64,000 bases of DNA from Actinocorallia sp039871655 (lineage in GTDB: Bacteria; Actinomycetota; Actinomycetes; Streptosporangiales; Streptosporangiaceae). A program made the position numbers and the translations under genes. This document shows, in pieces, positions 16,719 to 25,617 of the stretch (positions are counted from its first letter, which is position 1; each line of letters starts with the position of its first letter). The notes under the pieces are model-generated. The model saw only the letters and a program-made list of their open reading frames with translations, had not been told where the DNA came from and searched no databases. Location of the stretch: contig NZ_JBDPLZ010000013.1 of NCBI RefSeq assembly GCF_039871655.1, positions 62,001-126,000 on the forward strand, given 5' to 3'.

Positions 16719-18614
16719 TCAGCGCCGGTAGAGGGCGAGGTCGTCGCAGGCGCCGGTGCCGGGCGTCTGCCGCCAGCAGTAGATGCGGGCGGTGGTGCTC
16801 TTGCCGGTCTTGAACTCGGCGCTCAGCCGGGTCCACTTCTTGGAGCCGGAACTGACGTATTTGGCGGCCGAGCCGAAGTCCTTGGCGCCGATGAAGGTGG
16901 CGCCGGCGTTGGAGGTCACCCAGCCGACCACCTGGTAGGTGGTGTTCGGCTTGAGGCCGGTCACCACGTACTCGACGGCCGAGTCGTAGCCGTTGCCGGG
17001 TTGCAGCAGGACCGCGTTCTTGCCCGAGTGGGCGTCCTTCGCGCCGAGGAGGGCCACCGCTCGGGGCAGCCACTTGCCGAATCCGCCCTCGAATCCGCCG
17101 TTGGCCAGCAGGTTCTGCGGCGGCTTGCGCTTCTTGGTCTTGGTGGGGCTCGGCGAGGGCTTCGGAGGCTTCGGTAGGGGGGAGCCGGCGTTCTTCTGCG
17201 ACTTCACCGGGGCGGAGGGGGAGCCGGAGGGGGAACCGGAGGGCTGCTCGGTCGGGGGCGCCTGCTCAGTGGGGGGTACCTGCTCGGTGGGGGGCACCCC
17301 CGTCTTGGCGGCGACGGGCTGGGGGTCGCCCTCCCCGCCGCCCCTGGTCACCGCGAAGACGCCGACGAGCAGCAGGGCCACGGTCACCGAGGCGGCCACC
17401 ACCAGCAGCGGGCGTTTGGCGCCGCGCCCGTCCGAGCCCTCTCCCGCCCACGGCGGGGGAGCGTCGAACGGGGAGCCGGCGGGAGGCGGCGGCATCGGCG
17501 GAGCCTCGGCGGCAGGGGAGCCCGGGGCGCCGGGCAGCTGCTCGACCCGGGTCTCCATCGCCCAGCCGGAGGCGGCGGGCGAGACGACGGGGTCGAGCAT
17601 GGTCTGGTCGGCGGGCGCGGCGGGCTCCGCGACGAGGGGATTCGAGGTCTCTCCGCCCGCCGGAGAGCCGAGCGGGGAGTCGAAGGCGGTGACCATCAGC
17701 TCGATCTGAGGGGCCGGAGGCTCCTCCGGCTGCGGCGGGACGGTCTCGGCCCGCGGCTGCTCGGATTCCTGAGGGCCGGTTCCGAAGACGACCGGAGGTT
17801 CCTGAGGGCTGGTTCCGAAGACGGCCGGGGGCTCCTGCGGGCTGGTTCCGAAGACGACCGGAGGTTCCTGCGGGCCGGTCTCGGAGGTTTCCGGGGCCTC
17901 TTCCGCGGGGGCGGGCGCCGGGCGGCCGAAGGCCGCGGGCGGCGCGGCGAGTTCGGCGACGGTCACGCCCGGGTCGGAGGTGGGCGCGGTGAGCTGGCGC
18001 AGCAGTTCGGCGGCGGACGGCGGCACCGCGGACAGGCACGCCTCGGTGAGGGTGCGCAGCCGGGGCGGCAGTTCCTGTCCGCCCGCGGCGGCCTCGATGA
18101 GCCGCGCCCAGTCGGGGAGGTCGGCGGCGAGCGCCGACTCCCCGCCGGGGGCGATCCCGAAGTCGGTGAGGACGGCGCCCTGCGCGCTCATGATGACGTT
18201 GGACGGACGCAGCGCGCCGTGAGGGATCCCGACGGCGTGCAGCCCGGCCAGGGCGGTGGCGGTGCGCACCGCGAGCCGTTCGAGTTCAGCGGCGGAGAAG
18301 GGCTCGGGGATGTCGGGCAGGGGGATGCCCTCGACGTACTCCGACATGAGGAAGGGCCGGGCGCCGACCAGCCCGGTGGACAGGGCGCGGGCGGTGTGCG
18401 GGACGGAGAGGCGGGTGAGCGCCTCCATCGCCCGCTGGTAGGACTCCCAGACCGCGGGGTCCTCGGTCAGGTGGGCGTGCAGCAGCTTGACGGCGACCTT
18501 GGTCCCGTCGGTCTGCTGTCCGAGGAAGACCACGCCGAGCGGACCCTCTCCCAGCCGTCCGCTGAGCCAGAGCCCGCCGACGAGTCCGGGATCGCCGGGT
18601 TCGAAGGGTCGCAT
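16719..18614 (-). CDS. membrane-bound Ser/Thr protein kinase-like protein, probable pseudokinase, with extracytoplasmic CBM-like domain
   Basis: 631 residues. Kinase-like domain at about 10-210: Gly loop LGEGPLGVVF (22-30), VAVK lysine K43, and DFG at 151-153. The catalytic loop is HGALRPSN (132-139), so the HRD aspartate is Ala. A Pro/Glu-rich linker follows with three tandem 11-residue repeats (PQEPPVVFGTS type, 248-280), one membrane helix (LLVVAASVTVALLLVGVFAV), a PPTEQ/SGSPSGSPS stalk and a C-terminal jelly-roll module beginning NLLANGGFEGGFGKWL, which resembles CBM_4_9 carbohydrate-binding domains. It lies downstream of the GH16 and GT2 genes on the same strand. Likely senses or binds extracellular glycan; phosphotransfer is doubtful. 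Confidence 0.82.
   Translation of the reverse strand: MRPFEPGDPGLVGGLWLSGRLGEGPLGVVFLGQQTDGTKVAVKLLHAHLTEDPAVWESYQRAMEALTRLSVPHTARALSTGLVGARPFLMSEYVEGIPLPDIPEPFSAAELERLAVRTATALAGLHAVGIPHGALRPSNVIMSAQGAVLTDFGIAPGGESALAADLPDWARLIEAAAGGQELPPRLRTLTEACLSAVPPSAAELLRQLTAPTSDPGVTVAELAAPPAAFGRPAPAPAEEAPETSETGPQEPPVVFGTSPQEPPAVFGTSPQEPPVVFGTGPQESEQPRAETVPPQPEEPPAPQIELMVTAFDSPLGSPAGGETSNPLVAEPAAPADQTMLDPVVSPAASGWAMETRVEQLPGAPGSPAAEAPPMPPPPAGSPFDAPPPWAGEGSDGRGAKRPLLVVAASVTVALLLVGVFAVTRGGGEGDPQPVAAKTGVPPTEQVPPTEQAPPTEQPSGSPSGSPSAPVKSQKNAGSPLPKPPKPSPSPTKTKKRKPPQNLLANGGFEGGFGKWLPRAVALLGAKDAHSGKNAVLLQPGNGYDSAVEYVVTGLKPNTTYQVVGWVTSNAGATFIGAKDFGSAAKYVSSGSKKWTRLSAEFKTGKSTTARIYCWRQTPGTGACDDLALYRR
17775..17873 (-). 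repeat. three tandem 33-bp repeats inside the pseudokinase linker
   Basis: Encodes PQEPPVVFGTS, PQEPPAVFGTS, PQEPPVVFGTG in a row, with a partial fourth unit (PQES). Near-identical at the DNA level, so copy number may vary between strains. Confidence 0.85.
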
Positions 18615-18710
18615 AGGGAGTCACCTCGGGGGTATGCGGAGACGATGAGCGTAACCAGCCGCGGCGTAATGCTAGCGACCCGAGGAGGTGCGGGTGGACG
18701 GAACCGGACG

Positions 18711-19610
18711 TTAAGGAAGTGAAGCCGCTTCCTTCTGCATATACACCCGTACCCAGTCCACGCTCATGACCGCGGGGAACACGGTGTTCCCGTCGGGCGG
18801 GCCCTGCCAGTCGCCGCCGATCTGGAGGTTGAGGATCATCTGCATCGGCTGGTCCAGCGACCAGTTCGGGTACTTCTTCATCTTCCCGAAGGTCTTCTGG
18901 TCATCGCCGGTCCACCAGCGGACGCCCTGCGGGGTCCAGTCGACGCCGACGGTGACGTACTGCTCGTGCAGCGGGGTGTCCAGGACGACCCGGGTGTCCT
19001 TCATCTTCTTCTTCTGGTGGGCGGCGCCGAGGATGTCGCGGTTGTGCAGGCCGTAGACCTCGGCGATGTCGATCTCGCCGTACCGCTCGCCGCCGTAGGA
19101 GGCGTTCATCGTCTGCAGCCAGAAGGCGGGGAAGACGCCCTTGCCGGTGGGGAACTTGACGCGGGCGGCGAACCGGCCGTAGGTGTGCGTGAACCGCCCG
19201 GACGTCTGCAGCCGTCCCGAACGGTACTGGCAGGGGCCGTACCAGCACTTCTGGCCGGAGCCGTCCTTGACGGCGGTGACGTCCAGCTGGCCCTGCCCGT
19301 TCATCTGGACCTGCTCGGGGTCGTAGTAGGCCAGGCCGCCGACGCCCCAGCCGTTGCGGTCGCCGGTCTGGACGAACCACTTGGAGGAGTGCGGCAGGCC
19401 CTTCCGGTTGAACTCGTCGGACCAGACGAGCTTCCAGTCGCCGTCCGCGGGCTGGACGGAGTCCGGGTCGACGGCCGGCTGCGGCTCGGCCTGCTGCCGC
19501 ACGGTCTCCACGTCCCGCACGTGGACGACCGTGCCGGCGGCCAGCGCAGAACCGGCGAGGAGCGCCACGAGGAGCTGCGACTGCGAGCCCCGCTTCTTCT
19601 TCCTGCTCAA
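18711..19610 (-). CDS. secreted glycoside hydrolase family 16
   Basis: 299-residue GH16 enzyme, a family that cleaves beta-1,3/1,4-glucans and related polymers with retention. A basic N-terminus and hydrophobic segment (11-30) mark export or membrane anchoring. The catalytic ExDxxE site is GEIDIAE (E179, D181, E184); KLVWSDEFN and GRFAARVKFPTGKGVFPAFW are typical of the family. The end of the GT2 gene overlaps its start by 4 nt (ATGA at 19607-19610), so synthase and hydrolase are translationally coupled. The specific polymer cannot be read from sequence. Confidence 0.9.
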   Translation of the reverse strand: MSRKKKRGSQSQLLVALLAGSALAAGTVVHVRDVETVRQQAEPQPAVDPDSVQPADGDWKLVWSDEFNRKGLPHSSKWFVQTGDRNGWGVGGLAYYDPEQVQMNGQGQLDVTAVKDGSGQKCWYGPCQYRSGRLQTSGRFTHTYGRFAARVKFPTGKGVFPAFWLQTMNASYGGERYGEIDIAEVYGLHNRDILGAAHQKKKMKDTRVVLDTPLHEQYVTVGVDWTPQGVRWWTGDDQKTFGKMKKYPNWSLDQPMQMILNLQIGGDWQGPPDGNTVFPAVMSVDWVRVYMQKEAASLP

Positions 19611-21322
19611 CGGGACTCGCTCCAGGAACCGTTCCGCGGCTGCTCCGTGAGGCCTTCCGTCCTGGTCCTGAGCGGAGAGCCGGACGGCTGCGCGTACTGC
19701 GCGGGGGCGGCGGTGTACGGGGCCGGGGCCGGGACCGGGGGCCTGACGCTGGAGTCGGGCCGGGTGACCGTCGGTGAACCGGAGAGGGTCGCGGTGTGCT
19801 CCAGGGGCCGGCGCCGGTGGGAGTGGGGGCGGGGGGTCTGGCCGACCCGGACGTGCTGCTGCCTCTGGGGGAGCGGCGGGAGCGGCTGCTGCGGCTGTTG
19901 CGGCCGCGGACCGGGAATCGGGCCGGACGGTTCGGCGGCCACCTCGACAGTGGAGCGGGTGCCCCAGGAGGCGGTGCGCAGGGTGAGCAGGGAGAACACC
20001 CGGATGGGCAGCAGCAGCACGATGTGCATCAACCCGTACAGCGGGGCCATGAGGAAGATGCCGAGTTTCTCGAGGAAGCCGACGCCGGGCCGGGGCAGGT
20101 CCAGGTAGCGGACGGAGCGCAGGTAGCCGAAGCAGACGATCATCGCGCAGTACTCGGCGATCAGCAGTTCACCGGTCAGGATCGGGTGGAGGAGGAGCGA
20201 GTACAGCAGGGTGGCGGTGAACACCAGCCAGGTGGAGACCTCGATCCCCGACAGCAGGAAACCCATCGGGCGGCGGGTCGGGAAGGTCTTGAGGCACCAG
20301 AGGGTCTCGCGGAAGAACGAGCGGTTCCAGCGGGACTGCTGGCGCAGGTAGTGGTTCATCCGCTCGGGCACCGCGGTCTCGGCCAGGGCGCTGCTCTGCA
20401 GCAGGACCTCGCCCTCCAGGAGGCAGTAGTTGGTGAGCCTGCGGTCGTCTCCGACGACGGCGGGCTGGCCCAGGAACTTCTGGGTGCGGAAGTCGTCGAG
20501 GTACTTGTGCACGACCCAGCCCCGGTAGGCGGCGAGTGAGCCGCAGCAGCACAGGACCGTCTTGAGCATGGAGTACGCGGCCCGCTCGTACAGGAAGGCG
20601 TTGGCGTAACGCAGCTCGATCAGCCGGGTCAGGACGTTGGTCCTGTAGTTGGAGGCCAGCACCATGCCGGTCACCCCGGTCACCTTCTCGTCGGCCTCCA
20701 TGGGGGCCAGGAGCTGGGCGAAGGCCTCCCGCTCCAGGACGGTGTCACTGTCGACGCCGATGTAGACGTCGGCCTGCGGCACGGTCTGGAAGCCGCGGGC
20801 GAGCGCCTCCCGCTTGCCCATGTTGCGGGGCTGGCGCAGCACCAGCAGCCGGATGCCGTGCCGTTGGAAGGGCTCGATCATCGACACGGCGACCCGGGCG
20901 GCGTCTTCGCTGGAGCTGCCGTCGTCGACGACCATCACGGTGCGCGCGGGCGCGGACTGGCGCATGAGGGTGTCGAGGCAGCGCCGGAGGATCTCGGGGT
21001 CCTCGTTGTAGATCGGCACGATCACGGCGGCGTCGAGCCGGGTCCGGTGGCCCTGGGGAAGCGGGACCGGGCGGTAGCACAGGGAGAGGACGAGCTTGAG
21101 GGAGAGCAGCCCGAGCAGGATGTAGCCGAGCACGGTGAGTTCCCGCGGCGTCGCGTACCGCAGGGCGGCGAACGCGAGCAGCAGGAAGGCCGCGAGGCTG
21201 ATGAGCCGAGCGGGCACGGAGGGCGCGAGCTGGGGGCGGGGTGCGGTCAAGGGGAGACGGCTCTTCTGGTCCGGCGCGCCGGCGGCCGGGTAGGGACGGG
21301 TCCTAGCAGAAGAGCGTTCCAA
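19607..21322 (-). CDS. processive family-2 glycosyltransferase (NodC/hyaluronan/cellulose-synthase-like)
   Basis: 571-residue membrane polysaccharide synthase. Two N-terminal helices (about 38-83), then the GT-A domain: VIVPIYNEDPE, VVDDGSSS (D133/D134), GVDSDT (191-193), GDDRRLTN (291-297) and QQSRW (328-332), the D,D,D,Q(Q/R)xRW signature of processive synthases. C-terminal helices (about 355-455) are followed by a disordered tail of about 110 residues rich in Pro/Arg/Ser. The start is a TTG at 21322 without a clear ribosome site; later TTG/GTG codons are possible. Coupled to GH16, as in exopolysaccharide synthase/hydrolase pairs. Confidence 0.88.
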   Translation of the reverse strand: MERSSARTRPYPAAGAPDQKSRLPLTAPRPQLAPSVPARLISLAAFLLLAFAALRYATPRELTVLGYILLGLLSLKLVLSLCYRPVPLPQGHRTRLDAAVIVPIYNEDPEILRRCLDTLMRQSAPARTVMVVDDGSSSEDAARVAVSMIEPFQRHGIRLLVLRQPRNMGKREALARGFQTVPQADVYIGVDSDTVLEREAFAQLLAPMEADEKVTGVTGMVLASNYRTNVLTRLIELRYANAFLYERAAYSMLKTVLCCCGSLAAYRGWVVHKYLDDFRTQKFLGQPAVVGDDRRLTNYCLLEGEVLLQSSALAETAVPERMNHYLRQQSRWNRSFFRETLWCLKTFPTRRPMGFLLSGIEVSTWLVFTATLLYSLLLHPILTGELLIAEYCAMIVCFGYLRSVRYLDLPRPGVGFLEKLGIFLMAPLYGLMHIVLLLPIRVFSLLTLRTASWGTRSTVEVAAEPSGPIPGPRPQQPQQPLPPLPQRQQHVRVGQTPRPHSHRRRPLEHTATLSGSPTVTRPDSSVRPPVPAPAPYTAAPAQYAQPSGSPLRTRTEGLTEQPRNGSWSESR

Positions 21323-21422
21323 AGGAGAGGCGTGTCACCGGTGGGAGCCGCCGACTCGAAGATCTTTGCCCGCTCACTGTCAGGGGTCTTTCCGGGGTAG
21401 CCGCACCCTACCCACGCTCATG

Positions 21423-22496
21423 TCATGGTCTGTCCGTTTCCAGGGAGGCGAAGCCCGGCTTGATCACGTCGTCGATGAGGGCCAGCCGCTCGTCGAAGTG
21501 CAGGAAGGCCGACTTCATGGCGTTGATGGTGAACCAGCGCAGGTCGTCCCATCCGTAGCCGAAGGCGTCGACGAGCCGGGCGAACTCCTCCGAGAGAGTG
21601 GTCCCGCTCATCAGCCGGTTGTCGGTGTTGACCGTCACCCGGAACCGCAGCCGGGTGAGCAGCCCGATCGGGTGGGCGGCGATGGACCGGGCCGCGCCCG
21701 TCTGCACGTTGGACGTGGGGCACATCTCCAGCGGGATGCGCTTGTCCCGGACGTAGTCGGCGAGCCTGCCCAGCTTCGCGCCGTCCTCGCTGATGTCGTC
21801 GATGATGCGGACGCCGTGGCCGAGCCGGTCGGCGCCGCACCACTGGATGGCCTGCCAGATGGAGGGAAGCCCGAACGCCTCGCCCGCGTGGATGGTGAAG
21901 TGCGCGTTCTCCCGCTGGAGGTACTCGAAGGCGTCGAGGTGGCGGGTCGGCGGGTTGCCCGCCTCGGCTCCGGCGATGTCGAACCCGGCCACCCCGTGGT
22001 CGCGGTAGCGGACGGCCAGTTCGGCGATCTCGCGGCTGCGGGCCTGGTGGCGCATGGCGGTCAGCAGGGAGCGGACGAGGACGCCGTGCTCGCGCCCGCC
22101 GTCGAGGAAGCCGGCGTTGACGGCCTCGACGACGGCCTCCAGGGACAGCCCCTCGGTCAGGTGCTGCTCGGGCGCGTACCGGACCTCCGCGTAGACGATG
22201 CCGTCGGCGGCGAGGTCCTCGGCGCACTCGTAGGCGACGCGGTAGAGCGCCTCGGCGGTCTGCATGACGGCCACCGTGTGGATGAACGTCTCCAGGTAGC
22301 GTTCCAGCGACCCGCTGTCGGAGGCGTCGCGGAACCACCGGCTCAGCGCTTCGGGCTCGGTCTGGGGGAGCCCGGTGTAGCCGTGGAGGTCGGCGAGCTC
22401 GGCGACCGTGGCGGGGCGCAGGCCGCCGTCCAGGTGGTCGTGGAGCAGGACCTTGGGCGCGCGCCGGATCTCCTCCGGCGTCGGTTTCCGGCTCAT
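21423..22496 (-). CDS. add: adenosine deaminase
   Basis: 357-residue zinc enzyme deaminating (deoxy)adenosine to (deoxy)inosine. Metal ligands HDH appear in LLHDHLDGGLRP near residue 20; the catalytic HAGEAFG, the GHGVRI and NTDNRLMSGTTLSEE blocks are intact. ATG 22496 overlaps the deoA stop (TGATG); a GTG codon just before is an alternative. Third gene of the cdd-deoA-add salvage operon. Its products feed the purine nucleoside phosphorylase at 38969. Confidence 0.94.
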   Translation of the reverse strand: MSRKPTPEEIRRAPKVLLHDHLDGGLRPATVAELADLHGYTGLPQTEPEALSRWFRDASDSGSLERYLETFIHTVAVMQTAEALYRVAYECAEDLAADGIVYAEVRYAPEQHLTEGLSLEAVVEAVNAGFLDGGREHGVLVRSLLTAMRHQARSREIAELAVRYRDHGVAGFDIAGAEAGNPPTRHLDAFEYLQRENAHFTIHAGEAFGLPSIWQAIQWCGADRLGHGVRIIDDISEDGAKLGRLADYVRDKRIPLEMCPTSNVQTGAARSIAAHPIGLLTRLRFRVTVNTDNRLMSGTTLSEEFARLVDAFGYGWDDLRWFTINAMKSAFLHFDERLALIDDVIKPGFASLETDRP

Positions 22497-23773
22497 CACG
22501 CGTCGATCCTTTCGATGATGAGGGGCAGCAGGTCGGGCGTGCCGTTCTCCACCAGGTCGAAGGAGCCGTCCAGGGCGGCCAGGGCGCGCTCGAACCGGGC
22601 GGGGTCGTCGGCGTGCAGGGTGAACAGGGGCTGGCCGAAGGCGACGTGGTCGCCGGGCCTGGCGTGCCAGACGACGCCCGCGCCCGCGCTCACCGGGTCC
22701 TCCTTGCGGGCCCGTCCCGCGCCGAGTCGCCAGGCGGCGAGGCCGACGCGGTAGGCGTCGAGGCGGGTGAGCACTCCGGAGGCCGAGGCGGTGATGGTGT
22801 GGGTCTCGCGGGCGGTGGGGAGCGGGGCGTCCGGATCGCCGCCCTGGGCGCGGATCATCCGGCGCCAGCGGTCCATCGCCGAGCCGTCCCGCAGCGCGTC
22901 CGCCGGGTCCTTGCCGTTCAGGCCCGCGGCGTCGAGCATCTCCCGGGCGAGCGCGACCGTCAGCTCCACCACGTCACAGGGGCCGCCGCCCGCCAGGACC
23001 TCGACCGACTCGGCGACCTCCAGCGCGTTGCCGGCGGTGCTGCCGAGCGGGCGGTCCATCGCGGTGAGCAGGGCCACGGTGTTGACGCCGGCGTCCAGGC
23101 CGAGCTCGACCATGGTGCGGGCCAGCTCGTGGGCGTGGTCGGTGGTCTTCATGAACGCGCCCGAGCCGACCTTCACGTCCAGGACCAGCGCGGACGTCCC
23201 CTCGGCGATCTTCTTCGACATGATCGACGAGGCGATCAGCGGGATGGACTCCACGGTCCCGGTGACGTCCCGCAGCGCGTACAGCTTGCGGTCGGCGGGG
23301 GCCAGGCCCTCTCCGGCGGCGCAGATCACCGCGCCCGCCTCCTTCAGCACCTCCAGCATCTCCTCATTGGTGAGGTGTGCCCGCCAGCCGGGGATCGACT
23401 CCAGCTTGTCGAGGGTGCCGCCGGTGTGGCCGAGGCCGCGCCCCGACAACTGGGGCACCGCGCCGCCGCAGGCGGCGACCGTGGGCGCCAACGGGAGCGT
23501 GATCTTGTCGCCGACGCCGCCGGTGGAGTGCTTGTCGGTGGTGGGCCGGTCCAGCGCCGACCAGTCCATGCGCTCGCCGCTGCGGATCATCGCCCTGGTC
23601 CAGTCGACGATCTCGCGCCGGGACATGCCGTTGAGGAGGATGGCCATGTTCAGCGCGGCCATCTGCTCGTGCGCCACGGCTCCGGACGTGTAGTGCTCGA
23701 TCACCCAGTCGATCTGGGGAGTGCTCAGCTCGGCGCCGTCACGCTTGGCGACGATCACCTCGATGGCGTCCAT
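22496..23773 (-). CDS. deoA: thymidine/pyrimidine-nucleoside phosphorylase
   Basis: 425 residues. Phosphate/nucleoside site strings KHSTGGVGDKITL, SGRGLGHTGGTLDKLES and SSIMSKKIAEG are intact, and a C-terminal pyrimidine-binding domain is present. Splits (deoxy)uridine or thymidine to base and sugar-1-phosphate. Lies 9 nt downstream of cdd and overlaps add; pmmB at 39760 may process the sugar phosphate. Confidence 0.95.
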   Translation of the reverse strand: MDAIEVIVAKRDGAELSTPQIDWVIEHYTSGAVAHEQMAALNMAILLNGMSRREIVDWTRAMIRSGERMDWSALDRPTTDKHSTGGVGDKITLPLAPTVAACGGAVPQLSGRGLGHTGGTLDKLESIPGWRAHLTNEEMLEVLKEAGAVICAAGEGLAPADRKLYALRDVTGTVESIPLIASSIMSKKIAEGTSALVLDVKVGSGAFMKTTDHAHELARTMVELGLDAGVNTVALLTAMDRPLGSTAGNALEVAESVEVLAGGGPCDVVELTVALAREMLDAAGLNGKDPADALRDGSAMDRWRRMIRAQGGDPDAPLPTARETHTITASASGVLTRLDAYRVGLAAWRLGAGRARKEDPVSAGAGVVWHARPGDHVAFGQPLFTLHADDPARFERALAALDGSFDLVENGTPDLLPLIIERIDA

Positions 23774-23782
23774 CGAACCTTC

Positions 23783-24196
23783 CTAGAGGTATTCGGGCCC
23801 GAACGCGTCGGGCAGGTAGTCGCGGAGTGGTCTGACTCCGGCGGACGTCTCGAGGAGCAGCGCGGGCCCGCCGTGCTCGTAGAGCAGCTGACGGCACCGG
23901 CCACAGGGGGTGAGAGGGGAGCCGTGGCGGTCGACCACCGAGACCGCGACGAGGCGCGGGGTCTCACCGAGAGCGGGTTCGCCGGGCGTCCCGGAGCCGT
24001 GGAGGGCCGAGACGAGACCGCATTCGGCGCACAGGGTGAGGCCGAACGAGGCGTTCTCGACGTTACAGCCGGTGACGATCCTGCCGTCGGAGGTCAGTCC
24101 GGCGGCACCCACGGGGAAGCGGGAGTAGGGGGCGTAGGCGCGCGTCATGGCGGCCTGGGCGGCGGCGCGGAGCGAAACCCAGTCGATCTCTTCCAT
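23783..24196 (-). CDS. cdd: cytidine deaminase
   Basis: 137-residue small, tetrameric-type cytidine deaminase. The zinc site is CAECG with PCGRC, and GCNVENASFG forms the substrate pocket. First gene of the cdd-deoA-add operon, divergent from the nucleoside importer genes at 24428; the shared 231-bp region contains an imperfect dyad that may co-ordinate both. Confidence 0.94.
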   Translation of the reverse strand: MEEIDWVSLRAAAQAAMTRAYAPYSRFPVGAAGLTSDGRIVTGCNVENASFGLTLCAECGLVSALHGSGTPGEPALGETPRLVAVSVVDRHGSPLTPCGRCRQLLYEHGGPALLLETSAGVRPLRDYLPDAFGPEYL

Positions 24197-24263
24197 GTGG
24201 TGAGCGTAATACGGCCTCCCAGGTCAGAGGGGGTCGCCTTTTCCGACGAACAGGGCGTAAGGT

Positions 24264-24285
24264 TATCGTCACACGTATGACGGTA
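24264..24285. promoter_or_regulatory. imperfect dyad in the cdd / nucleoside-importer divergent region
   Basis: TATCGTCA, six bases (CACGTA), TGACGGTA: 7 of 8 arm positions pair. An ACGGTAT element recurs near 24314 and inverted ATACCG follows near 24375, so several half-sites may be present. It is the only dyad I see between the two salvage units. Confidence 0.35.
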
Positions 24286-24427
24286 TCGATCGCCTAAACA
24301 CGGCTATTGCGTAACGGTATGCCCACAACTTGATTCGGCGTATCGACGTTCGCGGCCACGGACGGTGAACCTGAATACCGCACTGGCTGGGCAAGAGTTG
24401 CCGTAGCTCGTCAAACATGGAGGCAAA

Positions 24428-25495
24428 GTGTCCAAGGGGATCCGGCTCGCTGCCGGGGTGGCCGGACTGGCGTTGCTGGTCGCCGCGTGCGGGGAGAAGC
24501 CGAGCGAAGAGAAGAACGCGACCGCGAACTCCGACTACTCGGCATGCATGGTCACCGACACCGGCGGCATCGACGACCGTTCCTTCAACGCCGCGTCCTG
24601 GGCCGGCGTGCAGGCGGGCATCAAGACGGTCGGAGGCAAGGAGGACTTCGTCGCCTCCGCCAGCGAGAACGACTACGTCCCCAACATCAACCAGCTGGTC
24701 AACAAGGGCTGCAAGCTCATCGTCACCGTCGGCGGCCTGATGGGCGAGGCCACCACCGCGGCGGCCGAGCAGCACCCGAACCAGCAGTTCGCGATCGTCG
24801 ACTCCGCGTCCGTGGACGGCAAGAAGATCTACGGCATGGAGTTCAACACCGCCGAGAGCTCCTTCCTCGCCGGCTACCTCGCCGCGGGCATGAGCAAGAG
24901 CGGCAAGGTCGCCACCTTCGGCGGTCTGCCGATCGGCCCCGTCACCATCTTCATGGACGGCTTCTGGGAGGGCGTCCAGCACTACAACAAGACCAAGGGC
25001 AAGGACGTCCAGGTCCTCGGCTGGGACGAGACCAAGCCCAAGAGCGGCTCCATGGCCAACCACTTCAACGACCAGGCCAAGGGCAAGAGCATCACCAAGA
25101 ACTTCATCGAGCAGGGCGCCGACGTCATCTTCCCGGTCGCGGGCGGCACCGGCCTGGGCGCCGCGGCCGCGGCCAAGGAGACCGGCGGCAAGGTCAGCGT
25201 GATCTGGGTGGACACCGACGGATGCGAGTCCGCCGACCAGTACTGCGACGTCTTCCTCACCTCGGTCCAGAAGAACATGAAGGGCGCCGTCGAGGAGGCC
25301 GTGGTCAAGGGCTCCAAGGGTGAGCTGACCGGCGGCTACCTGGGCGACCTGGAGAACGGCGGCACCGGCCTGGCCCCGTTCCACGAGTTCGACAGCAAGG
25401 TCCCGGCCGACCTGAAGTCCGAGCTGGAGAAGCTCAAGGCCGACATCATCGGCGGCACGATCAAGATCACCTCGCCTTCGCAGCCCAAGAGCTGA
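24428..25495 (+). CDS. BMP-family nucleoside-binding lipoprotein
   Basis: 355-residue substrate-binding lipoprotein of the BmpA/PnrA family that delivers nucleosides to an ABC importer. Lipobox LVAAC ends the signal peptide (Cys near residue 22). Family strings: VTDTGGIDDRSFNAASWAGV, FVASASENDYVPNINQLV, YLAAGMSKSGKVATFGG, PVAGGTGLGAAAAAKE, WVDTDGC. GTG start 24428 has GGAGG four bases before it. First gene of the importer operon; a 14-bp perfect stem-loop follows the stop. Confidence 0.94.
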   Translation: MSKGIRLAAGVAGLALLVAACGEKPSEEKNATANSDYSACMVTDTGGIDDRSFNAASWAGVQAGIKTVGGKEDFVASASENDYVPNINQLVNKGCKLIVTVGGLMGEATTAAAEQHPNQQFAIVDSASVDGKKIYGMEFNTAESSFLAGYLAAGMSKSGKVATFGGLPIGPVTIFMDGFWEGVQHYNKTKGKDVQVLGWDETKPKSGSMANHFNDQAKGKSITKNFIEQGADVIFPVAGGTGLGAAAAAKETGGKVSVIWVDTDGCESADQYCDVFLTSVQKNMKGAVEEAVVKGSKGELTGGYLGDLENGGTGLAPFHEFDSKVPADLKSELEKLKADIIGGTIKITSPSQPKS

Positions 25496-25508
25496 CCCTC
25501 GGGGCGAC

Positions 25509-25540
25509 GACGGGGCGGGAGCACGGGCTCCCGCCCCGTC
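25509..25540 (+). terminator. strong stem-loop between lipoprotein and ATPase genes
   Basis: GACGGGGCGGGAGC, loop ACGG, GCTCCCGCCCCGTC: a perfect 14-bp stem with no T run. In-operon placement fits partial termination or 3'-end protection, giving more binding protein than membrane components. Confidence 0.75.
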
Positions 25541-25617
25541 CGTGAACGACACGGGCAAGGCAGGCCGGACCACCGGGCACGCCACTGCGCCCCACGGCTT
25601 TGCGGGGAGGACTCAGG

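Noticed and set aside
24197..24427. Riboswitch upstream of the nucleoside importer
   Set aside because: Only an imperfect dyad and repeated ACGGTAT elements were seen; no purine-riboswitch-like three-way junction could be drawn by eye.
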